Positions 55,614 through 64,000 of a stretch of 64,000 bases of DNA are shown here, piece after piece. The stretch spans positions 62,001 to 126,000 of the forward strand of contig NZ_CAMPHI010000005.1 in assembly GCF_946885955.1 (NCBI RefSeq), given 5' to 3'. The DNA is from an uncultured Pseudomonas sp. (lineage in GTDB: Bacteria > Pseudomonadota > Gammaproteobacteria > Pseudomonadales > Pseudomonadaceae). The position numbers were made by a program, and so were the translations under genes. The stretch's first letter is position 1; the number at the start of each line of letters is the position of its first letter. Under the pieces are notes generated by a model that was given only the letters and a program-made list of their open reading frames with translations, made no database searches and was not told the origin of the DNA.

Positions 55614-55976
55614 ATGAGTGAAGAGCAGATGAGCGAAGAAGGAAAAACCCAGGAGCGCGAGTCGATCCTGCTGCGGATTCTCTGGATGGTGGTGTTCCTC
55701 GTCGCCTGGCAACTGGCCGAATTGCTGTTGGGCGCCGTGGTGCTGCTGCAGCTTGGTTATCGGTTGTTCTATGGCGCGCCAAATGGCGGTTTGCTGGAGT
55801 TCGGCGACAGCCTGAGCCAGTACCTGGCGCAGATCGGTCGCTTCGGCACCTTCAATACCGAGGAGAAGCCCTGGCCGTTCACCGATTGGCCCGTCGCCCA
55901 GGCGCCGCAGGGCGAAGCGCCGCATAGCGTGCCACCGGCGGCGCACCCGGTGCGCGACGAAGAACCACGCTTGTGA
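55614..55976 (+). CDS. DUF4389 domain membrane protein
   Basis: The 120-residue protein has a charged N-terminus, one long or two short membrane helices (ILLRILWMVVFLVAWQLAEL, LLGAVVLLQLGYRLFYG) and the motif FGDSLSQYLAQIGRFGTFNTEEKPWPF of the DUF4389 family. Function is unknown. An AAGGACAAGG-type site precedes the ATG; ATG 55629 is possible. It sits between gpsA and sixA, 10 bases before the latter. Confidence 0.87.
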   Translation: MSEEQMSEEGKTQERESILLRILWMVVFLVAWQLAELLLGAVVLLQLGYRLFYGAPNGGLLEFGDSLSQYLAQIGRFGTFNTEEKPWPFTDWPVAQAPQGEAPHSVPPAAHPVRDEEPRL

Positions 55977-55986
55977 GCCAGCGGCG

Positions 55987-56451
55987 ATGAGGTTGTGGTT
56001 GCTGCGCCATGGCGAAGCCGAGGCGCATGCGCGCAGCGATGCCGAACGGGCGTTGACCGCGCATGGCCGCCATGAGGTGCGGCAGGCGGCGCAGCAACTG
56101 ATGGGGCGACCATTGGAGCTGATTCTGGTCAGCCCATATTTGCGCGCGCAGCAGACCGCCGCGGTGGTCAAGGACCTGTTGGGTTTCACCGGTATGCTGC
56201 GCACCGTGCCCTGGCTGACTCCCGACAGTGCGCCGCGCGAAGTGCTGCTCGAACTCGAGCACTACGCCGTGAGCGAGCTGCTGCTGGTTACCCATCAACC
56301 CCTGGTTGGCAGTCTTGGCGGTTGGCTGGTCCACGGCCATCGTCAGCAACCCCTGGCCATGGCAACCGCCAGCCTGGCGGCGCTGGAAGGCGAAATGCCT
56401 GCCTTTGGCGCGATGCGGCTGCTGGCCCTGACGCACCCGCGCAGGGATTAA
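55987..56451 (+). CDS. sixA: Phosphohistidine phosphatase SixA
   Basis: The 154-residue protein has the histidine phosphatase motif LWLLRHGEAEAHA (His8), the Arg in LVSPYLRAQQTA and the second His in LLLVTHQPLVG. SixA dephosphorylates histidine phosphotransfer domains, for example in nitrogen PTS or phosphorelays. It probably shares a transcript with gpsA and the DUF4389 gene. Confidence 0.92.
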   Translation: MRLWLLRHGEAEAHARSDAERALTAHGRHEVRQAAQQLMGRPLELILVSPYLRAQQTAAVVKDLLGFTGMLRTVPWLTPDSAPREVLLELEHYAVSELLLVTHQPLVGSLGGWLVHGHRQQPLAMATASLAALEGEMPAFGAMRLLALTHPRRD

Positions 56452-56570
56452 CAAAACTCTACCGCACGATACATTTCTCTACTTGCCGCCACTTGCGGCC
56501 CTCCTTTGTGCATGGAATAGTCCGGCCAAGCAATTGCTTGGTTGGCTCCGTCGTTTTCACAATAAAAATC

Positions 56571-56580
56571 AAAACAACAA
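56571..56580 (+). promoter_or_regulatory. Crc/Hfq catabolite-activity motif before the acyl-CoA synthetase gene
   Basis: AAAACAACAA at 56571-56580 fits the A-rich AANAANAA motif bound by Hfq with Crc in Pseudomonas. It directly abuts the GGAGG ribosome binding site, so binding would block translation initiation of the downstream gene. Confidence 0.7.
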
Positions 56581-56592
56581 GGAGGAAGCCCT

Positions 56593-58260
56593 GTGGCTGA
56601 TGCGATCAGTTTGCCGCTGGAGGTGTTTTATCGCCGCGAGGCTAATCACCCGCATAAAACCTTTATGGTCCAGCCTCTGTCGGACGGCCAGTTGCAGGAG
56701 TTGAGCTGGGCTGAGGTAGGTGACCAGGCAAGGCGCGCCGCCGCCTGGATGCGCAGCCGGGAGTTGCCCCAGGGCAGCCGCATCGCGATTCTGTCGAAAA
56801 ACTGTGCGCATTGGATCATCGCCGATCTGGCGATCTGGATGGCCGGCCACGTTTCGGTGCCGCTGTACCCGAACCTGACCGCCGAATCGGTGCAGCAGGT
56901 GCTCGACCATGCGCAGGCGGCGTTGTTGTTCGTCGGCAAACTCGACGACTGGCCCAGTATGGCGCCGGGCGTACCGTCCGGGCTTCCTACGATCGGCCTG
57001 CCACTGCGCCCGGCCGGGCCATTCGACCACTCATGGGACGACCTGCAGGCCTGCACGCCGATTCGCGACAATCCCACCTTTGCCGCCGACCAGCTCGCCA
57101 CCATCATTTACACCTCGGGTACCACCGGTATGCCCAAGGGGGTAATGCACAGTTTCGGCAATTTCGGCTTTGCCGCCGGCCATGCCACCGAGTTGTTCAG
57201 TGTCGGCGAGCAGGACCGGGTGCTGTCCTACCTGCCGTTGTGTCATGTCGCCGAACGCATGTTCGTCGAGCTGGCATCGCTTTATTCGGGGCTGACGATC
57301 TATTTCGCCGAAAGCCTGGACAGCTTTCTCGTCGACCTAAGGCGCGCGCGGCCGACGGTGATTTTCGGCGTGCCGCGGATCTGGACCAAATTCCAGATGG
57401 GCGTCTACAGCAAGATGCCGGCGGCTCGACTCGACTTCCTGTTGAAACTGCCGATCATCGGTCGCCTCGTCGGTAAGCGGGTACTGGTCGGGCTTGGTCT
57501 GGATGCGGTGCGCTTCGCCCTGTCCGGCGCCGCGCCGGTGCCGGAAACCCTGCTCAACTGGTACAAACGCCTGGGCCTGGATGTGCTCGAGGTCTACGGC
57601 ATGACCGAGAACTGCGGTTATTCCCACGTCTGCCGCCAGGGCAAATTCAAGCCGGGCTGGATCGGCCAGAACAGCCCCGGGGTAGAGGTGCGCATCGCCG
57701 AGGATGGCGAAGTGCAGGTGCGTAGCGGGGCAACCATGCAGGGGTACTACAAGGAACCGGAAAAAACCGCGGAAACCATTACCGCCGACGGTTTCCTGCG
57801 CACCGGCGATAAAGGCGAGCAAGACGCCGAGGGCAATCTGCGCCTGACCGGGCGGATCAAGGAAATCTTCAAGACCAGCAAGGGCAAGTACGTTGCCCCG
57901 GCTCCCATCGAGAACCGTATCGCCGAGCATGCGCGGATCGAACAGGTGTGCGTGGTCGGCGACGGCATGGCGCAACCCATAGCGCTTTGCGTGCTTTCGG
58001 ACGTCGGGCGCAGCGAGGCGCTCAACGGCGCACGAGCGGAACTGCAAAACAGCCTGAAAAAGCTGCTGGATGAGGTCAACAAAGATCTGGACAAGCACGA
58101 GCGGGTGCAACGTCTGATTCTGGTCAAGGAGGTCTGGGCGGTGGATAACGGGTTCCTTACCCCAACCCTGAAGATCAAACGCGCCGTGATCGAAGGTATC
58201 TACGGCCCGCGCTTTGGCGAATGGAGCGAGCATGCCGACAGTGTGCTCTGGCACGAGTGA
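56593..58260 (+). CDS. AMP-binding acyl-CoA synthetase (long-chain type)
   Basis: The 555-residue enzyme has the adenylation motifs TIIYTSGTTGMPKGVMHSF, VYGMTENCGYSH, LRTGDKGEQDAEGNLRLTGR and KEIFKTSKGKYVAPAPIE with the C-terminal Lys region. It resembles FAA1-like long-chain fatty acid CoA ligases; chain length is not predictable. The start is GTG with an AAGGAGG site, overlapped by the A-rich Crc/Hfq motif. A hotdog thioesterase gene follows 22 bases later. Confidence 0.93.
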   Translation: MADAISLPLEVFYRREANHPHKTFMVQPLSDGQLQELSWAEVGDQARRAAAWMRSRELPQGSRIAILSKNCAHWIIADLAIWMAGHVSVPLYPNLTAESVQQVLDHAQAALLFVGKLDDWPSMAPGVPSGLPTIGLPLRPAGPFDHSWDDLQACTPIRDNPTFAADQLATIIYTSGTTGMPKGVMHSFGNFGFAAGHATELFSVGEQDRVLSYLPLCHVAERMFVELASLYSGLTIYFAESLDSFLVDLRRARPTVIFGVPRIWTKFQMGVYSKMPAARLDFLLKLPIIGRLVGKRVLVGLGLDAVRFALSGAAPVPETLLNWYKRLGLDVLEVYGMTENCGYSHVCRQGKFKPGWIGQNSPGVEVRIAEDGEVQVRSGATMQGYYKEPEKTAETITADGFLRTGDKGEQDAEGNLRLTGRIKEIFKTSKGKYVAPAPIENRIAEHARIEQVCVVGDGMAQPIALCVLSDVGRSEALNGARAELQNSLKKLLDEVNKDLDKHERVQRLILVKEVWAVDNGFLTPTLKIKRAVIEGIYGPRFGEWSEHADSVLWHE

Positions 58261-58282
58261 TGACCAACTGAAGGAGGCGCCA

Positions 58283-58729
58283 ATGTCTATCTGGCAAAGA
58301 ACACCCGATCCGGCGACGCTCAACGAATCGCTGAAGAACACCATTGGCGAGCTGCTGGATATCCGTTTCGAGTCTTACGACGATCAATCCCTGACCGCCA
58401 GCATGGTGATCGATCCGCGCACCCATCAGCCCTACGGCTTACTGCACGGCGGCGCGTCCGTGGTGTTGGCGGAAACCCTGGGCTCGACCGCCAGCTACCT
58501 GTGCATCGACAGCAGCCGCTTCTATTGCGTGGGCCTGGAGGTGAACGCCAATCACCTGCGCGGTTTGCGCAGCGGCCGGGTCAGCGCGGTTGCCCGCGCC
58601 GTGCATCTGGGGCGCACCACCCATGTCTGGGATATCCGCCTGAGTGGGGAGGACGGCAAGGCCAGTTGCATCTCGCGCCTGACCATGGCCATCGTGCCTC
58701 TCGGCGAAAACGGCCCGGCGCAGCGTTAG
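58283..58729 (+). CDS. Hotdog-fold acyl-CoA thioesterase (PaaI/YdiI-like)
   Basis: The 148-residue protein has the PaaI-type motif QPYGLLHGGASVVLAETLGS, with the HGG and Glu active-site residues, then VGLEVNANHLRGLRSGRV and a final WDIRLSGEDGK strand. It hydrolyses an acyl-CoA. ATG 58283 has AAGGAGG; the upstream ATG is inside the preceding gene. With the acyl-CoA synthetase it forms a pair that could control acyl-CoA levels. Confidence 0.93.
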   Translation: MSIWQRTPDPATLNESLKNTIGELLDIRFESYDDQSLTASMVIDPRTHQPYGLLHGGASVVLAETLGSTASYLCIDSSRFYCVGLEVNANHLRGLRSGRVSAVARAVHLGRTTHVWDIRLSGEDGKASCISRLTMAIVPLGENGPAQR

Positions 58730-58746
58730 CCGGTCACCCGCTCTGG

Positions 58747-58864
58747 TAGCCCGGATGCATCCGCGGGGCGGTGATACGGCTACAAGACGCGCTTTGGTAG
58801 GGAGGCCCTGTCCGCTACTGGTATCTGGATGGTGGACAAGCCTTCGGCATGTCCACCCTACGAG
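58747..58864. repeat. Decayed copies of two intergenic repeat families
   Basis: GTAGCCCGGATGCATCC at 58747 followed by ATACGGCTAC near 58773-58782 is a shortened, mutated copy of the 1605/6157 family. At 58796-58861 GGTAGGGAGGCC and the facing GGCATGTCCACCCTAC belong to the family at 1693 and 7813. They occupy the first half of the spacer before the hydrolase operon. Confidence 0.65.
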
Positions 58865-59028
58865 ACCGCAGGCCCTGCAGATAAACATAGGATCCACGGG
58901 AGCAAGATGATGACAGCTAAACCATGAAGTTTGGCCATAGTGCCGTCATTCGTTGGCTGATTTGTCGTTGCCGTGCCGACGCCGCTGCCGGACAATCTGC
59001 CGAACATTTCGCGAAAAGCCCGACCGTG

Positions 59029-59838
59029 ATGACTCAGACCCTATTCTTCGCCCATGCCAATGGCTTTCCCTCGGCCACCTACGGCAAGCTATTCGCTGCC
59101 CTGGCGCCGGATTATCAGGTGCGGCATTTGCCGCAGCATGGCCACGATCCGCGTTTTCCGGTGAACGACAACTGGAGCAATCTGGTCGACGAACTGATTC
59201 ACCACCTCGAACAAATCGCCGAACCGGTCTGGGGCGTCGGTCATTCCCTCGGCGGTGTGCTGCATTACCACGCGGCCTTGTTGCGGCCTGAGCTTTATCG
59301 CGGCGTGGTGATGCTCGACTCGCCGGTGCTGACCCTGGCCGACAAAGTGGTGATCCGTGCGGCCAAGCGCTTCGGCTTTATCGACCGTATCACCCCGGCC
59401 GGGCGCACCCTGGGGCGCCGCGAGGAATTCGTCGACCTGGCCGAGGCGCGGGATTATTTCGCCGCCAAAAGCCTTTTCCGCCGCTTCGACCCCGAGTGCC
59501 TGGATGCCTATGTGCGGCATGGCCTGCAGGCGCACGGCGAGGGTCTGCGGTTGCGCTTCGATCCGGCCACGGAAATCAGCATCTACCGCAGCGTTCCGCA
59601 CACCAGCCCTGGACGTGCGCAGCAGTTGCAGGTGCCGCTGGCTCTGGTGCGCGGCCGCCATAGCCGAGTGGTGCTGCCCCATCATGCTCACCTGGTGCGT
59701 CGCGTGCCCCGTGGCGAATACCTGACATTGCCCGGCGGACACATGTTCCCGCTGGAACGTCCCCAGGACACCGCCATGCTGCTCAAACAACTCTTCACGC
59801 GCTGGAATGGCGTCGTCGATATGGAGCAGCCGGCATGA
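59029..59838 (+). CDS. Alpha/beta hydrolase 1
   Basis: The 269-residue protein has the oxyanion region FFAHANGFPSATY, nucleophile elbow GVGHSLGGVLHYH (Ser) and C-terminal His in LPGGHMFPLERP. The substrate is unknown. ATG 59029 begins MTQTLFFAHANGF; an upstream ATG at 58924 lies in a low-information stretch. It overlaps the second hydrolase gene by 4 bases (ATGA). Confidence 0.9.
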   Translation: MTQTLFFAHANGFPSATYGKLFAALAPDYQVRHLPQHGHDPRFPVNDNWSNLVDELIHHLEQIAEPVWGVGHSLGGVLHYHAALLRPELYRGVVMLDSPVLTLADKVVIRAAKRFGFIDRITPAGRTLGRREEFVDLAEARDYFAAKSLFRRFDPECLDAYVRHGLQAHGEGLRLRFDPATEISIYRSVPHTSPGRAQQLQVPLALVRGRHSRVVLPHHAHLVRRVPRGEYLTLPGGHMFPLERPQDTAMLLKQLFTRWNGVVDMEQPA

Positions 59839-60698
59839 ACATGAATTTCGAGGAAGTGCGCCTGAGCCTGCCGCACATCGAGCTGGCCGCCCATCTCTAT
59901 GGGCCGGCGGATGGCGAACCGGTAATCGCCCTGCATGGCTGGCTGGACAACGCCGCGAGTTTTGCGCGCCTGGCGCCGAAACTGCCGGGGCTGCGCATCG
60001 TCGCCCTGGATTTCGCCGGCCATGGCCATTCCGATCATCGACCCGCCGGTGCGGGCTATGCGATCTGGGATTACGCCCACGATGTGCTGCAGGTGGCCGA
60101 GCAGTTCGGCTGGCAGCGTTTTTCCCTGCTCGGGCATTCGATGGGGGCGATCACCTCGGTGTTGCTCGCAGCGGCGATGCCCGAGCGGGTCAAGCGTCTG
60201 GCGCTGATCGATGGTCTGATCCCGTTCACTGGCGAAGCCGATAGCGCGCCACAGAAACTCGGCGAGGCGCTGAAGGCGCAGCTGGCATTGGCCGGCAAAC
60301 GCAAACCGGTCTATGCCGAGTTTTCCCGCGCGGTGGAAGCGCGCATGCGCGGCGTCGGTGCGGTCAGCCGTGAAGCGGCCGAGCTGCTGGCGCAACGCGG
60401 CCTGATGCCGGTGCCTGGCGGCTACACCTGGCGCACCGACAGCCGCCTGACGCTGCCCTCGCCGGTGCGCCTGACCTATGCCCACGCCATGGCGTTCGCG
60501 GAAAGCCTGAAATGCCCGGTCAGCCTGGTGCTGGCCGAGCAGGGCATGTTGCATGCGCAGCCGCGAATCGGCGAATTGCTCGAGCGTTTGCCATTCAAGA
60601 TCGATACTTTGCCGGGCGGGCATCACCTGCATCTGGATGACGAAGTCGGCGCGAGCCTGGTAGCAGACTGTTTCAAAGCTTTCCTGCTGGCTTCTTGA
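59835..60698 (+). CDS. Alpha/beta hydrolase 2
   Basis: The 287-residue protein has [18 protein letters not shown], the elbow [17 protein letters not shown] (Ser) and the final [10 protein letters not shown] (His). It differs from the preceding hydrolase and is closer to the serine hydrolase/epoxide hydrolase-like group. The coupled start suggests a joint function with hydrolase 1. Confidence 0.9.
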   Translation: MNMNFEEVRLSLPHIELAAHLYGPADGEPVIALHGWLDNAASFARLAPKLPGLRIVALDFAGHGHSDHRPAGAGYAIWDYAHDVLQVAEQFGWQRFSLLGHSMGAITSVLLAAAMPERVKRLALIDGLIPFTGEADSAPQKLGEALKAQLALAGKRKPVYAEFSRAVEARMRGVGAVSREAAELLAQRGLMPVPGGYTWRTDSRLTLPSPVRLTYAHAMAFAESLKCPVSLVLAEQGMLHAQPRIGELLERLPFKIDTLPGGHHLHLDDEVGASLVADCFKAFLLAS

Positions 60699-60748
60699 CT
60701 TGCCCGGAACAACTGGGGAAGGTGTGGTCGATTGCCATGGAGATTCGC

Positions 60749-61411
60749 ATGATCGACCTGTACACAGCCGCGACGCCGAATGGGCACAAGGTGTCCATCG
60801 CTCTGGAGGAACTGGGCCTGCCTTATCAAGCGCATGTCTTGAGCTTCGACAAGCGGGAGCAGAAAAGCCCGGCATTTCTCGCGATCAACCCCAATGGACG
60901 GATTCCGGCGATTGTCGATCGCGACAACGATGACTTCGCCGTATTCGAGTCCGGCGCGATCCTGATTTACCTTGCGGAGAAGACCGGACGCTTGCTACCC
61001 AGCGATGCCAAGGGACGTTCGCTGGCGATGCAATGGCTGATGTTCCAGATGGGCGGCGTCGGGCCGATGCAAGGTCAGGCCAATGTGTTCTTCCGTTATT
61101 TCCCGGAAAAACTGCAGGGGCTGATCGATCGATACCAGCATGAAACCCGGCGCCTCTACGAAGTACTGGATACGCGCCTGGGGCAGGTCGAGTACCTGGC
61201 GGGCGATTACGGCATCGCCGATATCGCCACCTACCCTTGGGTGCGCATTCACGACTGGTCCGGTGTTTCGGTCGATGGCCTGACGCATCTGCAGCGCTGG
61301 ATGGACGCGCTCGGCGCGCGCCCGGCAGTGCAGCGTGGGCTGGCGGTGCCGCGTCGCGAAGACGATGCGCAGAAAGTGGTCCAGGCCGGCCAGTCGATGC
61401 TGATCAAATGA
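60749..61411 (+). CDS. Glutathione S-transferase (YfcG/Nu-class-like)
   Basis: The 220-residue protein begins [20 protein letters not shown], the Nu-class/YfcG start in which Thr and Asn replace a catalytic Tyr or Cys, with [12 protein letters not shown] and the [19 protein letters not shown] region of the thioredoxin domain. Such proteins have disulfide-bond oxidoreductase activity. ATG 60749 has GGAG 6 bases upstream; ATG 60737 is an alternative. It overlaps the DUF4892 gene by 4 bases. Confidence 0.92.
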   Translation: MIDLYTAATPNGHKVSIALEELGLPYQAHVLSFDKREQKSPAFLAINPNGRIPAIVDRDNDDFAVFESGAILIYLAEKTGRLLPSDAKGRSLAMQWLMFQMGGVGPMQGQANVFFRYFPEKLQGLIDRYQHETRRLYEVLDTRLGQVEYLAGDYGIADIATYPWVRIHDWSGVSVDGLTHLQRWMDALGARPAVQRGLAVPRREDDAQKVVQAGQSMLIK

Positions 61412-62226
61412 GCGGACGCACAACTCGATTCGCCCTCTGGGGACTGGCGCTGGCGGGGCTCGTCGGCACGGCCCAGGCCGACATTCCCGGTAGCCATGAT
61501 ATCGAGGTGTTGCCGCGGTTTCCGGCGAGCGAAATCGTCGGCTTCCGGCACGAGCCCAGCGAGGAGCGGATCTACCCGCAAGGCTCGATTCGACGCATCA
61601 GCGGGCGCATCCGTTATGAACGCGAGATTGCCGCGCAGGGCCAGTTGACCGCGATCACCTACGAGTTACCGCATACCCACAGCGCCGATGAAGTCTTCAC
61701 CGCGGCCCGTGAGGCCATGCAAGCCCAGGGGGCCCAACTGCTCTACTGGTGCCAGGGGCGCGAATGCGGCTCGAGCAGCTTGTGGGCCAACGCGGTATTC
61801 GACCGTTCGAGTCTGTATGGCGCCGATGATCAGCAGGCCTACGCATTGATGCGTCTGGCCGAGCCGCGGCACAACAGCTTGTTGGCGCTCTACAGCATCA
61901 CCCGTGGCAACAAACGGGAGTATCTGCATGCCGAATTGCTCGAGGCCACGCAGCCACTGGCCGAGCTATTGCCGACGCCGGCGACCTTGCTGCGTCAGCT
62001 GCGCAGCAGCGGCGAGTTACGCCTGGGGGGCGCCGCCGAGCCCAGCGAAGCCTGGGTCGCCTTGCTGGCGCGCAGCCTGAACCTGGACAGTACCTTGCGG
62101 GTCAGTCTGGGCGGTCCTGCGGCCGACGCCTGGCGTACGGCACTGATCGAGCAGCGTGTACGCGCGACGCGTCTGGAACTGGGCGAGTCGGCGGCGACGG
62201 GACTGCAGGTAAAATTGCTGCGTTGA
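61408..62226 (+). CDS. DUF4892 domain protein, secreted
   Basis: The 272-residue protein has a signal peptide ([21 protein letters not shown]). The DUF4892 body includes [36 protein letters not shown] (two Cys) and YALMRL. Its C-terminal part is OmpA-like only in length, with no clear motif. Function is unknown. It is translationally coupled to the GST gene and ends the 59.0-62.2 kb run. Confidence 0.85.
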   Translation: MSGRTTRFALWGLALAGLVGTAQADIPGSHDIEVLPRFPASEIVGFRHEPSEERIYPQGSIRRISGRIRYEREIAAQGQLTAITYELPHTHSADEVFTAAREAMQAQGAQLLYWCQGRECGSSSLWANAVFDRSSLYGADDQQAYALMRLAEPRHNSLLALYSITRGNKREYLHAELLEATQPLAELLPTPATLLRQLRSSGELRLGGAAEPSEAWVALLARSLNLDSTLRVSLGGPAADAWRTALIEQRVRATRLELGESAATGLQVKLLR

Positions 62227-62276
62227 GCGAGCGAAAAGCCCGGGCATCGGACCGATGCCGACTGAACCCTCCCATT

Positions 62277-62306
62277 AAGGCCATGTGCACGCGCGCAGGG
62301 CCTTTT
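62277..62306 (+). terminator. Probable terminator after the DUF4892 gene
   Basis: AAGGCC (62277-62282) pairs with GGCCTT (62299-62304), followed by TTGTGG. A second palindrome GGCATCGG/CCGATGCC lies just before it at 62243-62259. The T run is short. Confidence 0.5.
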
Positions 62307-62337
62307 GTGGTTTTCCCCTTTGTGTGGAGCTGTGCGA

Positions 62338-63420
62338 ATGGCCAATAACGATCGATTGCTGGTGCAGATCCTGCTGCTCGCCCTGTTGGGTGCCAGCATG
62401 TGGGTGTTGGCGCCGTTCTGGTCGGCATTGTTCTGGGCTGCGGTGCTGTCGTTCGCCAGTTGGCCGATGATGCGCCTGCTGACGCGCTGGCTGGGCGGTC
62501 GGCAGGCCCTGGCCGCGGGGTTGCTGACGCTGGGCTGGACGGTGCTGGTGGCGGTGCCGCTGGTGATGCTCGGATTCAACCTGGCCGATCACATCAAGGA
62601 TGCGACCACCATGCTCAAGGGCTTTCAGGTCGAAGGCCTGCCGCCGCCACCGCACTGGTTGGCAGGGGTGCCGTTTATCGGCGATCGACTGGTCGGTGTC
62701 TGGGAAACCATCGACGAACAGGGCGTAGCCTTTTTCACCACCGTGCGGCCTTACCTCGGCCAGGTCGGCAATTGGCTGTTGGCGCGCAGTGCGCAAATCG
62801 GCGGCGGCATGCTGGAGTTGGCCCTGAGCCTGATTCTGGTGTTCTTCTTCTACCGGGACGGCCAGCGCCTGGCATCGTTCGCCGAAAGCCTGTTGCACCG
62901 ACTGATCGGCGAGCGCTCCGGGCATTACCTGGAATTGATCGCCGGCACCGTGCAGCGGGTGGTCAACGGCGTGATCGGTACCGCGGCGGCGCAGGCGATT
63001 CTGGCCTGGATCGGCTTCGCCATCGCCGGGGTGCCGGGCGCCTTGTTACTGGGTCTGCTGACCTTTGGCGCCAGCCTGATCATGATCCCGCCGCTGATCT
63101 GGGCACCGGCCGTGGGCTGGCTGTTCTGGCAGGGTCAGGTGGGTATGGCGATCTTCCTCGGCGTCTGGGGAGTGCTGGCGATCAGCGGTGTGGACAACAT
63201 CCTCAAGCCCTACCTGATCAGCCGTGGCGGCAACCTGCCGCTGGTGGTGGTATTGCTCGGCGTATTCGGCGGCATCCTGGCCTTCGGCTTTATGGGCCTG
63301 TTCCTCGGCCCGACCCTGCTTGCCGTGGCCTACAGCCTGCTCAGCGATTGGGTGAACGATAAAGCCGCCGCGGACGCCGCGCCACCCGGCGTCAGCCACT
63401 CAAGCGACCCGTTGAATTGA
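62338..63420 (+). CDS. AI-2E family transporter (YdiK/PerM-like)
   Basis: The 360-residue membrane protein has eight hydrophobic segments and the family stretches ALFWAAVLSFASWPM, LALSLILVFFFYRDGQRL, VNGVIGTAAAQAILAW and NILKPYLISRGGNLPLVVVL. Family members are permeases of mostly unknown substrate; the AI-2 name should not be read as proof of AI-2 export. A TGGAG site precedes the ATG. It converges with the patatin-like gene 7 bases on, with no terminator between. Confidence 0.92.
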   Translation: MANNDRLLVQILLLALLGASMWVLAPFWSALFWAAVLSFASWPMMRLLTRWLGGRQALAAGLLTLGWTVLVAVPLVMLGFNLADHIKDATTMLKGFQVEGLPPPPHWLAGVPFIGDRLVGVWETIDEQGVAFFTTVRPYLGQVGNWLLARSAQIGGGMLELALSLILVFFFYRDGQRLASFAESLLHRLIGERSGHYLELIAGTVQRVVNGVIGTAAAQAILAWIGFAIAGVPGALLLGLLTFGASLIMIPPLIWAPAVGWLFWQGQVGMAIFLGVWGVLAISGVDNILKPYLISRGGNLPLVVVLLGVFGGILAFGFMGLFLGPTLLAVAYSLLSDWVNDKAAADAAPPGVSHSSDPLN

Positions 63421-63427
63421 TGCGGCT

Positions 63428-64000
63428 TCACACATCGCCACGCTCATACTTGTCCAGCGTATCGCTGGCGATCTGCCGGCCGAGCATGATCAGTTCGGGC
63501 GCTTTGTAGAACTCGAAGAAGCGGCATACGCGCTTGGGCACGTTGATCAGGATGTCCGGCGGGTAGCCGGCGATCTTGTATTGCGCCAGTGAGGTCTGCA
63601 TCACTTCGAAGCTCTGGTTGACCAGTTCCAGCAGCGAGGCCGGTCCGCCCAGGTCGGCGATGCGCGAGCCGCTGGCGGATTTCGGCGTGGCGGCTTTCTC
63701 CACTGGGCTCGGCGGGCGCTGGTCCCAGGGATTGATCGCCTCCGCCGGTGCCGACTCGTTTTCGAGCAGGAGCAGTTCGTCGTCTTCACCGTTCTTGCGG
63801 CGGAACGACGGCAGGCGCGAGCCAAGCGTACTCATCATCAGGTCGAAGCGGCTTTTCAGTGCGGGTGTGCGCTCTATCACCGGCAACTGGTAGCGCTGCT
63901 GGTTGGTCGAGTTGAGGTCGACCGCGACTATCAGGTCGCAGTGACTGGACACCACCGGGACTATGGGTAAAGGGTTCAGCAGGCCACCGTCGACCAGCAT
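63428..64000 (-). CDS. Patatin-like phospholipase, C-terminal part (runs off right edge)
   Basis: The last 190 codons are present. The fragment opens with LVDGGLLNPLPIVPV, the DG[GA] motif that holds the catalytic Asp of patatin/RssA phospholipases; the Ser (GxSxG) lies beyond the edge. The tail has a charged linker (ENESAPAEAINPWDQRP) and then FEVMQTSLAQYKIAGYPPDI. The methionine at the edge is internal, not a start. Confidence 0.88.
   Translation of the reverse strand: MLVDGGLLNPLPIVPVVSSHCDLIVAVDLNSTNQQRYQLPVIERTPALKSRFDLMMSTLGSRLPSFRRKNGEDDELLLLENESAPAEAINPWDQRPPSPVEKAATPKSASGSRIADLGGPASLLELVNQSFEVMQTSLAQYKIAGYPPDILINVPKRVCRFFEFYKAPELIMLGRQIASDTLDKYERGDV

Noticed and set aside
62338..63420. 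Role in autoinducer-2 quorum sensing from the AI-2E family name
   Set aside because: The family name rests on one member; no luxS or lsr genes are present in the window.

Overview
The window is a stretch of a Pseudomonas chromosome. Its gene order (acnA, rlmM, tusA, ... gltA, sdhCDAB, sucAB, lpd, sucCD, ... htpG, ... fabB-fabA, hybrid kinase, gpsA, ... acyl-CoA synthetase, thioesterase, hydrolases) follows, with gaps and insertions, the PA1562-PA1625 segment of P. aeruginosa as I remember it. Pseudomonas-type intergenic repeats are frequent. The proteins differ enough from P. aeruginosa that I place it only at genus level. I see no rRNA, tRNA, CRISPR, insertion sequence or prophage.

Layout. 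1-8.5 kb: start of acnA, rRNA methyltransferase rlmM, sulfurtransferase tusA, a DUF3080 lipoprotein, a MATE exporter, pdxB, a PA1571-like small protein, an ATP-NAD kinase family protein and a DUF1287 protein, separated by several repeat families. 8.6-13.5 kb: a PAS-GGDEF diguanylate cyclase, then an ABC exporter with a saccharopine-dehydrogenase-like protein and a DUF2269 membrane protein. 13.8-20.9 kb: a signalling island made of a TonB-dependent receptor, a YfiR-like periplasmic protein, a hybrid histidine kinase with a CHASE8-like sensor and two receivers, a second receiver-kinase and three stand-alone receivers. 20.9-24.2 kb: rhtA, ppnP, a DEDDh exonuclease, a cysteine-cluster protein and a START-domain protein.

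24.3-37.4 kb is the core TCA block: gltA is divergent from sdhCDAB-sucAB-lpd-sucCD. Good sigma-70 promoters lie between gltA and sdhC, and structured leaders lie before sucA and sucC. 37.6-47.3 kb holds small membrane proteins, two small lipoproteins, htpG behind a sigma-32-type promoter, a dienelactone hydrolase, pirin/OsmC, an amidohydrolase and a DUF3859 protein. 47.4-49.1 kb: fabA-fabB for unsaturated fatty acid synthesis. 49.3-54.3 kb: a second receptor, periplasmic protein and hybrid kinase operon. 54.4-64 kb: gpsA, a DUF4389 protein, sixA, an acyl-CoA synthetase with a Crc/Hfq-like site at its ribosome binding site, a hotdog thioesterase, a tightly packed hydrolase/GST/DUF4892 run, an AI-2E family permease and the 3' part of a patatin-like gene.

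The most interesting feature is the pair of unrelated-looking operons (13.8-20.1 kb and 49.3-54.3 kb) that each join an outer-membrane TonB-dependent receptor, a secreted periplasmic protein and a membrane hybrid histidine kinase. I infer that each is an envelope-spanning sensing route. The first also replaces the diguanylate cyclase usually partnered with YfiR by a histidine kinase feeding a set of receivers with no output domain nearby.
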